From assembly GCA_049325095.1 (NCBI GenBank), contig JBMOPO010000041.1, forward strand, positions 1 to 64,000: a stretch of 64,000 bases of DNA, given 5' to 3'. The notes under the pieces were generated by a model, which saw nothing but the letters and a program-made list of their open reading frames with translations, made no database searches and had not been told where the DNA came from. This DNA is from JAGPUQ01 sp049325095 (GTDB taxonomy: Bacteria; Pseudomonadota; Gammaproteobacteria; Pseudomonadales; Porticoccaceae). Both the position numbers and the translations under genes were made by a program. Numbering within the stretch: position 1 is the first letter of the stretch; each line of letters starts with the position of its first letter. This document shows positions 7,549 through 18,924 of this stretch, in pieces.

Positions 7549-8715
7549 ATGCGTCGCTATCTGGGTCTGATCGTTGTGCTGGCCGTGCTCGCGGCGGCGG
7601 CCTATGGTGCGAACCGCTATCTGGGTGGACGCCAGCGGGTCCACACCGACAATGCCTATACCACTGGCGACATCATCAATATCGCCGCGCAGCTCGACGA
7701 CGTGATCTTGTGGTTGGGTGCCGAGGAGGGCGATTACGTCGAGCAGGGCCAGGAGCTCATTCGCCTCGACGGTGGGATGCCGAAAAACCTGCTCGCCCAG
7801 GCGCAGAGCGAGCTGGCGCGCACCGTGCGTGAGGTCGCCGCCCTGCAGCGGCGGGCGCAGCGCAAGGCTGCCGAATACGCCGAGTCCGACGCCCATTACC
7901 GGCTGGCGCGCAGCGAAGCCGAACGCCGCCAGCGGCTGGCCAGACGCAACATGATCGCCAAGGAGGAGGTCGAGCTCTCGGTGCTGCGCATGGAGGAGGC
8001 CCGGGCCGCCGCCGAATCGGATCGTCAGGAGCTGGCCGAAGCGCAGGCACTGGCCGGCACCATGCCGGTTGCGCAGCATCCGCTGGTGCTCACCGCCGCG
8101 GCGCTGGTGCGGGGGCGCTTCGCCGAGGTCAACAAGACCCGCATCGTGGCGCCGGTGTCCGGGCATATCGCCAAGCGGTTCGCCTCTTCCGGAGATCTGA
8201 TCAAGGCCGGCAAGCCGCTGCTGCAACTGGTGCAACTCGATCGGGCGTGGGTCGAAGCCAATTTCAAGGAAACCCAGTTGCGCGATTTGCGCATCGGCCA
8301 GCCGGCGAAGCTGGTATCCGATCTCTACGGCGACGAGGTGACGTACCAGGGTCGGGTGACCGGCATCGGCGCCGGTACCGGCGCCGCCTTCGCACTGCTG
8401 CCGGCGCAGAACGCCACCGGAAACTGGCTCAAGATCGTGCAGCGCGTGCCGGTGCGCATCGAGCTGGTCGGCGATGCGGTGCGCGAGCATCCGCTGCCGC
8501 TGGGCACTTCGCTGAACGTCACCGTGGACACCAGCGATCGCCGGGGGCCGCGGCTCACCCAGACTCCGGCGCCCAAGCCGGTCGACGTATCGCCCGCCTA
8601 CCGCTACTGGCGCGAGGGCGCGCACCAGATGGTGGCGGAGATCATCGCCGCCAATCTGCCGGTCGCGGAACGGCTGCCGAAGGTCGCCGACGACCGGTCG
8701 GCGAGCGGCCGCTAG
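7549..8715 (+). CDS. HlyD/EmrA-type membrane-fusion protein of efflux pump
   Basis: The 388-residue protein has one N-terminal membrane anchor (LGLIVVLAVLAAAAYGANRY) and then the periplasmic adaptor layout. First comes a biotinyl-lipoyl-like half (HTDNAYTTGDIINIAAQLDD), then an Ala/Glu/Arg-rich coiled coil at about residues 85-170. The second lipoyl half reads IVAPVSGHIAKRFASSGD, followed by the LDRAWVEANFKETQLRDLR strand typical of EmrA proteins. It would bridge the DHA2 pump to an outer-membrane channel. The gene is separated from the pump gene by a 116-base spacer holding a promoter and operator, so it may be controlled separately from the pump. It is followed closely by marR. Confidence 0.85.
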   Translation: MRRYLGLIVVLAVLAAAAYGANRYLGGRQRVHTDNAYTTGDIINIAAQLDDVILWLGAEEGDYVEQGQELIRLDGGMPKNLLAQAQSELARTVREVAALQRRAQRKAAEYAESDAHYRLARSEAERRQRLARRNMIAKEEVELSVLRMEEARAAAESDRQELAEAQALAGTMPVAQHPLVLTAAALVRGRFAEVNKTRIVAPVSGHIAKRFASSGDLIKAGKPLLQLVQLDRAWVEANFKETQLRDLRIGQPAKLVSDLYGDEVTYQGRVTGIGAGTGAAFALLPAQNATGNWLKIVQRVPVRIELVGDAVREHPLPLGTSLNVTVDTSDRRGPRLTQTPAPKPVDVSPAYRYWREGAHQMVAEIIAANLPVAERLPKVADDRSASGR

Positions 8716-8731
8716 CGCCGGGCGTGGGGCG

Positions 8732-9238
8732 ATGGATCCGGCCGACAGTCCGGTTCACCACATCGCCACCCTGTACCGCAACATGATGCGGGCGCTGAAC
8801 GCCGAAATGGCCCCGCTCGACATGGGCTCGGGACGCTTCGCCTATCTGTTCGTCCTCTATCTGCATGATGGCCCGGCTCAACACGAAATCGCCACCCGGC
8901 TGCAGGCGGACAAGGCCACAGTGGCGCGCACGCTGGCCCAACTCGAACGCCAGGGCTATGTGCGCCGGGTCGGCGACCCGGACGACCGCCGCCAGGTGCG
9001 GGTCTATCCCACCCCCCGGGCGCTGGCGCTGCGCGGGGATCTGGAAGAGGCGGTGGCGCGCGTCATCGCCCGCCTGCAAGCCCGACTGGATCCACCGCGC
9101 CGGGAACTCGCCGGCGAGCTGTTGCGTACCCTGGCGCAGGCACTGGTGGAATGCCCGCCCGGCCCGGAGTCCGATGGACCGGGCCGACGCCGACCGTCGG
9201 GAATGGCTCAGAGTCGAGGGGTCGGCGAGATCTCCTGA
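8732..9238 (+). CDS. MarR-family transcriptional regulator
   Basis: The 168-residue protein has the winged-helix fold of MarR repressors. The recognition helix region is QHEIATRLQADKATVARTL, followed by LERQGYVRRVGDPDDRRQVR, the wing with its conserved Asp-Asp-Arg-Arg. It lies 16 bases after the membrane-fusion gene and is probably co-transcribed with it. Its likely target is the GTTGA-N4-TCAAC tandem operator at 7469-7496. Placing the regulator last is the reverse of the common marR-emrA-emrB order. The C-terminal 25 residues, rich in Gly, Pro and Arg, have no family counterpart that can be recognised. Confidence 0.85.
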   Translation: MDPADSPVHHIATLYRNMMRALNAEMAPLDMGSGRFAYLFVLYLHDGPAQHEIATRLQADKATVARTLAQLERQGYVRRVGDPDDRRQVRVYPTPRALALRGDLEEAVARVIARLQARLDPPRRELAGELLRTLAQALVECPPGPESDGPGRRRPSGMAQSRGVGEIS

Positions 9239-9356
9239 CCCGGACGGTGTGGCTCGCGGCCGGCTACGAGGGGATCAATGGGGGCATCGCTTCTGGCGCG
9301 AACTCCGGCAGTCCCACGGGCCGCAACGACGTGTAGCCCCCATGCGGCCGAGGTGA

Positions 9357-10100
9357 TTAACTCCCGGGACGAGCAGCCTCCGATTGGGTTGCAGTGAAAA
9401 TCGTCTGGTACATGAGGTAGTAGCCGCCATACAGCATCGGCGTTACCACCAGCAGCCCGAGACCAAGCGGAATCGCGCCCGCCAGCACCAGCAGTACTGC
9501 CAGCACACCCCACACCAGCAGCGATAGCCAGTTTTTCATGGTCGCAGTGAAGCTGAGTTTCAAGGCTTCGACTGGCGTCAGACCGTTGAATCCGACCAGG
9601 GGAGTGGCGAACAGAAGCGCTGCCGAAACCGCGACCAGCAGCACGGCCAACAGAAGGATCGGCAGTGCCCCCGCCACCAGGTCGATTCCGGCGCCAGTTT
9701 CCGCGATGAGGCCAAACGCCAGTGCCGCCGGTATCCCGAGGCAAAGCGTGCCTAGCAGGCCAAGCACCGCAAGCAGTACCAGACTGCCCATGCGCGGGCT
9801 GTTAAAGCCGGCGAACAGATGACCCACCGCAAGCGGATGCCCGGCCTCCAGAGCCTGAGTGCCCAAAAGTATCCCGAACATGAAAACATTCGCGAACAAT
9901 GCCAGTGCAATGCCGCCAACAAAAGGTATGAGGCTGGCTACAACGGAGATAACGACATAGATCGCCAGAATCGCGATCCAGATTCCCGGCGCGCGTAAGA
10001 ACAACTTCCAGCCACCGCGCAGCCACTCCAGGGCCTGGCCGGTCGTCGCAAGATTGATGTGCGGTAGGTTGCGGTTGGCCGCGTGCTGGTCCGTTGCCAT
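9357..10100 (-). CDS. BPSS1780-family integral membrane protein
   Basis: The 247-residue protein is very hydrophobic, with about six predicted membrane segments after a short hydrophilic start. The opening GQALEWLRGGWKLFLRAPGI and the pattern of Gly- and Leu-rich helices fit the BPSS1780 family (related to DUF975/YciC-type proteins), whose function is unknown. A good ribosome-binding site (AGGGAGAAG) precedes the ATG. The gene is convergent with marR; an inverted repeat ATGGGGGC / GCCCCCAT (9278-9285 and 9336-9343) lies in the shared 3' spacer. It lies beyond the terminator of the peptide importer operon, so it is probably transcribed separately. Confidence 0.7.
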   Translation of the reverse strand: MATDQHAANRNLPHINLATTGQALEWLRGGWKLFLRAPGIWIAILAIYVVISVVASLIPFVGGIALALFANVFMFGILLGTQALEAGHPLAVGHLFAGFNSPRMGSLVLLAVLGLLGTLCLGIPAALAFGLIAETGAGIDLVAGALPILLLAVLLVAVSAALLFATPLVGFNGLTPVEALKLSFTATMKNWLSLLVWGVLAVLLVLAGAIPLGLGLLVVTPMLYGGYYLMYQTIFTATQSEAARPGS

Positions 10101-10156
10101 TTTTATCTTCTCCCTGAACGAAATGCTATTTCAGTATGCCTCAGTCAGGTAATCAC

Positions 10157-10197
10157 AAAAAGTGCGCTTTGTCGCAAGACGGCCGCTGGCGAAGCGC
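10157..10197 (-). terminator. Probable terminator of ABC importer operon
   Basis: Read on the minus strand, a GCGCTT / AAGCGC stem with a long loop is followed by ACTTTTTG. The T-run lies at 10161-10157. It falls 18 bases or so after the stop codon of the last importer gene. Confidence 0.55.
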
Positions 10198-10214
10198 AGG
10201 GTGCAACTGCTGTA

Positions 10215-11795
<1,581 letters not shown>

Positions 11796-11804
11796 GTGGG
11801 GGTC

Positions 11805-12679
11805 TCAGTCCTTGGCGATGCGCGGATCCAGGGCATCGCGCAGGCCGTCGCCCAGGAAGTTCAGCGAAAACAGGGTGAGCGACAGTGCGGCGCCGGGGAA
11901 GATCAGCAGCCAGGGATACTCCTCCATGGTCTCGGCGCCGTAGGAGATCAGCAGTCCCCAGGAGCTGGCCGGCGGCTGGATGCCGAGGCCCAGGAAGCTG
12001 AGAAAGGCCTCCAGCAGCATCACGCTGGGGATGGTCAGGGTGGTGTAGACGATCACCGGGCCGAGCGTGTTGGGGATCAGGTGGCGGCGGATGATGGTCC
12101 AGCGCGACAGCCCCAGGGACAGCGCCGCCTCGATGAACTCCTGTTGCTTGAGCGCCTGCACCTGGCCGCGCACGATGCGCGCCATGGTCAGCCACTCCAC
12201 GGCGCCGATGGCCAGGAACAGCAGCACCAGGTTGCGGCCGAAGATCACCATCAGCAGGATGATGAAGATCATGAAGGGCAGGGCGTAGAGGATGTCCACC
12301 AGGCGCATCAGCACCGCGTCCACCCGGCCGCCGAGGTAGCCGGCGACGGTCCCGTAGAGCACGCCGATCAGGAGCGCGACCCCGGTGGCCACGAAGCCCA
12401 CGGCGAGCGAGATGCGCCCGCCCCAGAGCACATGGGTCAGCAGGTCGCGGCCCAGGGTGTCGGTGCCCAGCCAGTGTTCCGCCGAGGGCGGCGCGGCGCC
12501 CAGCGCCAGATCCTGGGCGCGGTAGTCGTAGGGCGCGATCCAGGGGGTGAGCAGGGCCAGCGCGCAGAGCAGGACCAGCACCGTCCCGCCGGCCACCGCC
12601 AGGCGGTTGCGGCGCAGCCGCAGCCAGGCGTCGCGCCACAGGGAGACGCCGCGCTCGGCCTGGGCCAGCGGATCGGGGC

Positions 12680-12683
<4 letters not shown>
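11805..12683 (-). CDS. Peptide-type ABC importer permease, OppC/DppC-like
   Basis: The 292-residue inner-membrane protein has an N-terminal helix (LAVAGGTVLVLLCALALLTPW) and five further membrane segments. The inner-membrane permease loop reads EFIEAALSLGLSRWTIIRRH, the EAA motif that docks on the ATPase. The stretch HWLGTDTLGRDLLTHVLWGG is the family mark of the OppC branch. The ATG at 12683 overlaps the stop of the preceding permease gene (ATGA overlap). The open frame extends further upstream but that part is shadow of the neighbouring gene. Confidence 0.9.
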
Positions 12684-13618
<935 letters not shown>

Positions 13619-13623
13619 GGCGG

Positions 13624-15264
13624 TCAGCCGCCGGCCTGGAGATAAACCTGCTTGAACAGCGGATAGCCGAGCAGGTTGGCGGGCAGGCCGCGCACGCTGG
13701 GCCGCGCCAGGTAGTTGCGGGTGGCGAAGAAGATGGGGATCACCGGCATGGCTTCCATGAGGATCGCCTCGGCCTCCCGGAAGCAGCGGTAGCGGCGCTC
13801 GCGGTCCGGGGCGGCCGGCGCGCAGCGCAGCACCAGCTCGTCGTAGCGGGGATCGCTCCAGCCGGTGCGGTTGTTGCCGCCGTCGGTCACCCACATGTCG
13901 AGGAAGCTGTTGGGGTCCACGTAGTCGCCGATCCAGCCGGCCCGGGCGATCTGGTAGTGGCCGTTGTCGACGCTGTCGAGATAGACCTTCCAGTCCTGGT
14001 TGTTGAGGGTGATCTCGATGCCCAGCTCGCGCTTCCACATCTGCTGGACGGCGACCGCCAGCTTGCGGTGGCCCTCGCTGGTGTTGTAGAGCAGTTCGGT
14101 GGGCGGGAACCCGGCGCCGCCGGGATAGCCGGCCGCGGCCAGCAGCGCCCGCGCGGCCTCGGGATCGTGGGTGAAGGCGGGCGGCGCGGTGTAGCCCAGG
14201 GTGTCGGGCGGGGTGAAGGCGTAGGCCGGGAGCTGGCCGCCCTGGGTGACGTGCTCGACGATCTGCACGCGGTCGATGGCCAGCGCCAGGGCGCGCCGCA
14301 CCCGCGCATCGGCCAGGTGCGGCACCCGGGTGTTGATGCGGTAGAAGTAATTGCCCAGATAGGGCTCGGTGCGCAGGAACTGCGGCGACTCGGCGCGGTA
14401 CACCGCGATCTTGTCCGGCGGGATGGACGCGGTGACGTGGAGCTGGCCGGCACGGAACATCCGCTCCTCCGTCGACACGTTCTCCACCGGGTAGTAGTGG
14501 ATGGCGTTGAGCCGGACGTTGGCGGCATCCCAGTAGGTGGGGCTCTTGGTCACCACCACCACCTGGTTGAGGTCCCAGCGCTCGAGGGTGAAGGGGCCGT
14601 TGCCCACGAACTTCCCGGCCCGCGTCCAGCCGCTGCCGCGCTGGAAGGGATCGCCATGGCGCTCCAGGGTCGGCCGGTGCACCGGGAACATGCTGTAGTG
14701 GTCGAGCAGTTGCAGGAAATAGGGCGTCGGATGGTCCAGGGTCACGCGCAGGGTGTGCGGATCGAGCACCTCGACCCCCACCTGGCCGAAATCGTCGAGC
14801 CTGCCGGTGGCGAAGGCCTCGGCGTTGTGGATCGCGAAATACATGTAGGCATAGCTGTTGCCGAGGCTCGGGGTCAGCGCGCGCCGCCACGACCAGGCGA
14901 AGTCTGCCGCGGTCACCGGGTCGCCGTTCGACCAGCGCGCGCCGGGGCGCAGGTGGAAGGTGTACACCAGGCCGTCGGCGCTGATCTCCCAGCGCTCGGC
15001 GACCCCGGGGATGGTTTCCAGGGTCTGGGGATCCTTGAGCACCAGGCCTTCGAGTAGGGCGATGAGGATGTGGTGCTCGGGCACCCCGGTGACGATGTGC
15101 GGGTCCAGCTCCTGGGGTTCGGTGCCATTGCCCCAGTGCAGCACCTGCTCGCGGTCGCCCTGGGCGACGCGGGTCTCGCCGCCGCCGCAGGCAGCCAGCG
15201 CGAGCGCGCCGCAACCGAGGCCCAGCACCAGCAGGGCGCGCATCTGGCGAGCGATCATCGGCAT
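13624..15264 (-). CDS. Peptide-binding lipoprotein of ABC importer, OppA-like
   Basis: The 546-residue solute-binding protein belongs to family 5 (oligopeptide type). A lipoprotein signal ends LALAAC with the lipid Cys at about residue 26. Family marks include GTEPQELDPHIVTGVPEHHI near the start, then WSNGDPVTAADFAWSWRR and RRALALAIDR in the middle. The C-terminal domain carries GWIGDYVDPNSFLDMW, typical of OppA. The ATG at 15264 was chosen because GGAG lies about 6 bases upstream and it gives a normal signal peptide; a second ATG two codons on is possible, and the longer upstream frame is not protein-like. The gene opens a four-gene minus-strand operon divergent from nuo. Confidence 0.9.
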   Translation of the reverse strand: MPMIARQMRALLVLGLGCGALALAACGGGETRVAQGDREQVLHWGNGTEPQELDPHIVTGVPEHHILIALLEGLVLKDPQTLETIPGVAERWEISADGLVYTFHLRPGARWSNGDPVTAADFAWSWRRALTPSLGNSYAYMYFAIHNAEAFATGRLDDFGQVGVEVLDPHTLRVTLDHPTPYFLQLLDHYSMFPVHRPTLERHGDPFQRGSGWTRAGKFVGNGPFTLERWDLNQVVVVTKSPTYWDAANVRLNAIHYYPVENVSTEERMFRAGQLHVTASIPPDKIAVYRAESPQFLRTEPYLGNYFYRINTRVPHLADARVRRALALAIDRVQIVEHVTQGGQLPAYAFTPPDTLGYTAPPAFTHDPEAARALLAAAGYPGGAGFPPTELLYNTSEGHRKLAVAVQQMWKRELGIEITLNNQDWKVYLDSVDNGHYQIARAGWIGDYVDPNSFLDMWVTDGGNNRTGWSDPRYDELVLRCAPAAPDRERRYRCFREAEAILMEAMPVIPIFFATRNYLARPSVRGLPANLLGYPLFKQVYLQAGG

Positions 15265-15384
15265 TCCGGCTCCGGGTTGTGGCGCGGATGGTACCCGAGC
15301 GGGGCAGCGGGCAAAAGCCGAACCCGGCGCCGGAGCGCCGGCGGTTGCCGGGTGCATCCGGGCCGCGGAACGGCGCCGGCGGGT

Positions 15385-15414
15385 TTGCAACCCCGGGGCC
15401 CGCGGGCATAGAAT
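15385..15414 (+). promoter_or_regulatory. Probable promoter of nuo operon
   Basis: A -35-like TTGCAA (15385-15390) and a -10-like TAGAAT (15409-15414) are spaced by 18 bases, giving a leader of about 70 bases before nuoA. On the other strand a weak TACCAT (15293-15288) could be the -10 of the importer operon. Confidence 0.5.
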
Positions 15415-15488
15415 GCCCCCCGCGTGAAGTCCTCCCGCCGCGGCGCGATCCGGGAGGCCCAGTTTCCGCCCCGCCGGAGCCGCCCCGC

Positions 15489-15911
15489 GTGTCACCGATC
15501 GAACTTCTCGCTCAGCAGTGGGCCCTCGGCGCCTTCCTGTTCCTCGTTGCGTTCATTTGCGCGTTCATGGTCGGTGTGCCGGTCTGGCTGGGGGGCCGCA
15601 GCTGGGGCCGCGCCAAGGCCGAGCCCTTCGAGTCCGGCGTGGTCTCGCAGGGCGGCGCCCGGCTCCGCCTGTCCGCCAAGTTCTATCTGATCGCGGTGTT
15701 TTTCGTGATCTTCGATGTGGAAGCGCTGTTTCTCTACGCCTGGGCGGTAGTCGCCCGCGAGGCGGGCTGGGTCGGGTTGTTCGGCGCGACGCTGTTCGTC
15801 GCCGAACTGCTGCTCGGCCTCGTCTACCTGTGGCGCGTCGGCGCGCTCGACTGGGCGCCGGCCCAGCGGCGGCGGCGCGCGGCCAGGTCCCCTGCCATGC
15901 AGTCGCCCTGA
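15489..15911 (+). CDS. nuoA: NADH-quinone oxidoreductase subunit A
   Basis: The 140-residue membrane subunit of complex I has three helices. It carries the family marks KAEPFESGV and SAKFYLIAVFFVIFDVEALF, where acidic residues in the loop and helix two contact the peripheral arm and quinone site. The start is a GTG at 15489, which gives the MSPIELLAQQWALG beginning; the open frame extends further upstream without protein character. It is the first gene of the nuo operon. Confidence 0.92.
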   Translation: MSPIELLAQQWALGAFLFLVAFICAFMVGVPVWLGGRSWGRAKAEPFESGVVSQGGARLRLSAKFYLIAVFFVIFDVEALFLYAWAVVAREAGWVGLFGATLFVAELLLGLVYLWRVGALDWAPAQRRRRAARSPAMQSP

Positions 15912-15924
15912 GCGAGGTAGAGAA

Positions 15925-16596
15925 TTGAAGTACACCCTCACCCGGATCGATCCGAACCAGGCCGACCGGTATCCGCACGAGCAGCGGCAGGCGGTCGACG
16001 ATCCGCTCGAGGAGCGGGTCCGCAACACCGTCTACCTCGGCCGGCTCGAAAAGCTGCTGCACGGGGCCGTGAACTGGAGCCGCAAGAACTCCATCTGGCC
16101 CTACAACTTCGGCATCTCGTGCTGCTACGTGGAGATGACCACGGCCTTCACCGCGCCGCACGACATCGCGCGGTTCGGTTCCGAGGTGCTGCGCGCCTCT
16201 CCGCGCCAGGCGGACCTGATGGTCATCGCCGGTACCTGCTTCATCAAGATGGCGCCGGTCATCCAGCGCCTGTACGAGCAGATGCTGGAGCCCAAGTGGG
16301 TCATCTCGATGGGCTCCTGCGCCAACTCCGGCGGCATGTACGACATCTATTCCGTGGTCCAGGGCGTGGACAAGTTCCTGCCGGTGGACCTGTACATCCC
16401 CGGCTGTCCGCCGCGCCCGGAAGCCTTCCTGCAGGGCCTGATGCTGTTGCAGGACTCGATCGGCAGGGAGCGCCGCCCGTTGAGCTGGGTCGGCGGTGAG
16501 CAGGGCGTGTTCAGGCCGGTGATGCCGAGCGAGCGCGAGCGCAAGCGCGCCGAGCGCATCGCGGTGACCAATCTGCCCACGCCGGATTCGGTATGA
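15925..16596 (+). CDS. nuoB: NADH-quinone oxidoreductase subunit B
   Basis: The 223-residue subunit carries the terminal iron-sulfur cluster N2 of complex I. The ligands are visible as the tandem Cys pair in FGISCCYVEM (about residues 66-67), Cys in MGSCANSGGMYD (about 132) and Cys in IPGCPPRPEA (about 161). The start is a TTG at 15925 with a GAGGTAGAG stretch upstream. The C-terminal tail after residue 190 is longer than the shortest homologues but ordinary for proteobacteria. Its stop overlaps the next gene (ATGA). Confidence 0.93.
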   Translation: MKYTLTRIDPNQADRYPHEQRQAVDDPLEERVRNTVYLGRLEKLLHGAVNWSRKNSIWPYNFGISCCYVEMTTAFTAPHDIARFGSEVLRASPRQADLMVIAGTCFIKMAPVIQRLYEQMLEPKWVISMGSCANSGGMYDIYSVVQGVDKFLPVDLYIPGCPPRPEAFLQGLMLLQDSIGRERRPLSWVGGEQGVFRPVMPSERERKRAERIAVTNLPTPDSV

Positions 16597-18371
16597 GCGC
16601 GAGCGCGACCGCCGCCATCGAGCTCCCCGGCAGCGGCCACCAGGTGGTGCGCGAGCTGACGGCGCGCTTCGGCGGCGACGCCATCGTCTTCCAGCAAACC
16701 CTCGACCAGGTGCCCACCCTGTGGGTGCCGCGCGCGCAGCTCACCGAGGTGCTCAAGTACCTGCGCGGCCTGCCGAAGCCCTACGTGATGCTGTACGACC
16801 TGTCGGCCGTCGACGAGCGGCTGCGCACCAGGCGCGAGGGGCTGCCGGCCGCCGACTTCACGGTGTTCTACCACCTGATGTCGATCGAGCGGAACAGCGA
16901 CGTGCGGATCAAGGTCGCGCTGTCGGCCGATGATCTCCGGCTGCCCACCGCGCGCGCCATCTGGCCGAATGCCGACTGGTACGAGCGCGAGGTGTGGGAC
17001 CTGTTCGGCATCGTATTCGAGGGCCACCCGCGCCTGGTGCGCATACTGCTGCCGCACTACTGGCAGGGCCACCCGCTGCGCAAGGACTACCCGGCGCGGG
17101 CCACCGAATTCGATCCGTTCATGCTCGACGCCGCGCAGCAGGACCTGGCGCAGGAGGCGCTGCTGTTCAAGCCCGAGGAGTGGGGCATGCGGCGCGGCAC
17201 CGCGAGCGAGGACTATATGTTCCTCAACCTCGGCCCGAACCATCCGTCGGCGCACGGCGCGTTCCGCATCGCCTTGCAGCTCGACGGCGAGGAGATCGTC
17301 GACTGCGTGCCGGACATCGGCTACCACCACCGCGGCGCGGAGAAGATGGCCGAGCGCCAGACCTGGCACTCCTACATCCCCTACACCGACCGCATCGACT
17401 ACCTCGGCGGGGTGATGAACAACCTGCCCTACGTGATGGCCGTGGAGCAGCTCGCCGGCATTTCGGTGCCGGACCGGGTGAACGTCATCCGCATCCTGCT
17501 CACCGAACTGTTCCGCATCAACAGCCACCTGCTGTTTCTCGGCACCTACATCATCGACTGCGGCGCGATGACGCCGATCTTCTTCCTCTTCACCGACCGC
17601 CAGAAGGTCTACGACATCATCGAAGCCATCACCGGCTTTCGCATGCATCCGGCCTGGTTCCGCATCGGCGGCGTCGCCCAGGACCTGCCGCGCGGCTGGG
17701 AGCGGAAGGTGCGGGAGTTGCTCGACTGGCTGCCCCGGCGGCTGCGGGAATACGAGCGGGCAGCGCTGAAAAACGCCATCCTCAAGGCCCGCACCGTCGG
17801 GATCGCGCAGTACGACACCGCCGCGGCCCTGGCCTGGGGCACCACCGGCGCCGGCCTGCGCGCGACCGGGCTCGCCTTCGACCTGCGCAAGGCGCGGCCC
17901 TATGCGGGCTACGAACACTTCGAGTTCGAGGTGCCGACCGGCCACCGCGGCGACGCCTACGACCGCTGCCTGGTGCGGGTCGAGGAGATCCGCCAGAGCC
18001 TGCGCATCGTCGAGCAGTGCCTCAAGCACATGCCGGCCGGCCCGTACCAGGCCGATCACCCGCTCAGCGTCCCGCCGCCCAAGGAGCGCACCCTGCGGGA
18101 CATCGACACGCTCATCAACCACTTCGTGAACGTCTCCTGGGGGCCGGTGATGCCGGCCGGCGAGTCGAGCATGATGATCGAGGCCACCAAGGGGCTCAGC
18201 GGCTACTACCTGATCTCGGACGGATCGACCATGAGCTACCGCACGCGCATCCGCACGCCGAGCTTCGCCCACCTGCAGCAGATCCCGTCCGTGATCCGCG
18301 GGTCGATGATCCCGGACCTGATCGTGTACCTGGCCTCCATCGATTTCGTCATGGCCGATGTCGACCGATGA
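16593..18371 (+). CDS. nuoCD: NADH-quinone oxidoreductase fused subunits C and D
   Basis: A single 592-residue protein joins NuoC (about residues 1-190) and NuoD (about 205-592). The NuoC part has DWYEREVWDLFGIVFEGHP and the NuoD part LNLGPNHPSAHGAFRIALQL, where His and Tyr residues form the quinone-reduction site with NuoB. The fusion is characteristic of many Gammaproteobacteria and is one reason for the suggested placement of this genome. The linker contains RGTASEDYMF. There is no sign of a stop or frameshift between the halves. Confidence 0.95.
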   Translation: MSASATAAIELPGSGHQVVRELTARFGGDAIVFQQTLDQVPTLWVPRAQLTEVLKYLRGLPKPYVMLYDLSAVDERLRTRREGLPAADFTVFYHLMSIERNSDVRIKVALSADDLRLPTARAIWPNADWYEREVWDLFGIVFEGHPRLVRILLPHYWQGHPLRKDYPARATEFDPFMLDAAQQDLAQEALLFKPEEWGMRRGTASEDYMFLNLGPNHPSAHGAFRIALQLDGEEIVDCVPDIGYHHRGAEKMAERQTWHSYIPYTDRIDYLGGVMNNLPYVMAVEQLAGISVPDRVNVIRILLTELFRINSHLLFLGTYIIDCGAMTPIFFLFTDRQKVYDIIEAITGFRMHPAWFRIGGVAQDLPRGWERKVRELLDWLPRRLREYERAALKNAILKARTVGIAQYDTAAALAWGTTGAGLRATGLAFDLRKARPYAGYEHFEFEVPTGHRGDAYDRCLVRVEEIRQSLRIVEQCLKHMPAGPYQADHPLSVPPPKERTLRDIDTLINHFVNVSWGPVMPAGESSMMIEATKGLSGYYLISDGSTMSYRTRIRTPSFAHLQQIPSVIRGSMIPDLIVYLASIDFVMADVDR

Positions 18372-18387
18372 GCGCGGAGTCGCACCC

Positions 18388-18924
18388 ATGAGCAGCTCCC
18401 AGGACTGCGGCCGTACCGGCGGCGCGCCATCGCGCGGCGGCGAGGGCGGGGACGGCTTCGCCCTCACCGCGGCCGAGCGCCGCGAGATCGAGCACGCCAT
18501 GGCCCACTACGAGGATCCGCGCGCCGCCTCGATCGACGCACTCAAGGCGGTGCAGAGGCACCGCGGCTGGGTGAGCGACGGCGCCATCGACGCCATCGCC
18601 GCAGTGCTCGGCATCGCGGCTGCCGACGTCGACGGCGTGGCCACCTTCTACAACCGTATCTACCGCCAGCCGGTGGGCCGCCACGTGATCAGCGTCTGCG
18701 ACAGCGTCGCCTGCTTCCTCACTGGCTACGAGGAGCTGAAGGCCGAGCTGCAGCAGCGGCTCGGCGTGCAGTACGGCCAGACCACGCCGGACGGCCGCTT
18801 CACCCTGTTGCCGATCTGCTGCCTGGGCAACTGCGACCGGGGCCCGGCGCTGATGATCGACGACGACACCCACGGTCCGGTCGCGCCGGCCGATGTCGGG
18901 CAACTGCTGGCGGGGTACGAATGA
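18388..18924 (+). CDS. nuoE: NADH-quinone oxidoreductase subunit E
   Basis: The 178-residue thioredoxin-like subunit holds a [2Fe-2S] cluster (N1a). Ligand Cys residues lie in SVCDSVACFLTG and, about 40 residues on, in ICCLGNCDRGP. The ATG at 18388 gives a length close to family size. A further in-frame ATG at 18358 would overlap nuoCD by 14 bases and add ten residues, and cannot be excluded. The first 35 residues are Gly- and Ser-rich and variable. The stop overlaps nuoF by four bases. Confidence 0.92.
   Translation: MSSSQDCGRTGGAPSRGGEGGDGFALTAAERREIEHAMAHYEDPRAASIDALKAVQRHRGWVSDGAIDAIAAVLGIAAADVDGVATFYNRIYRQPVGRHVISVCDSVACFLTGYEELKAELQQRLGVQYGQTTPDGRFTLLPICCLGNCDRGPALMIDDDTHGPVAPADVGQLLAGYE

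Noticed and set aside
16593..18371. Fused nuoCD as an anomaly
   Set aside because: The fusion is well known in Gammaproteobacteria; used only as a taxonomic hint.
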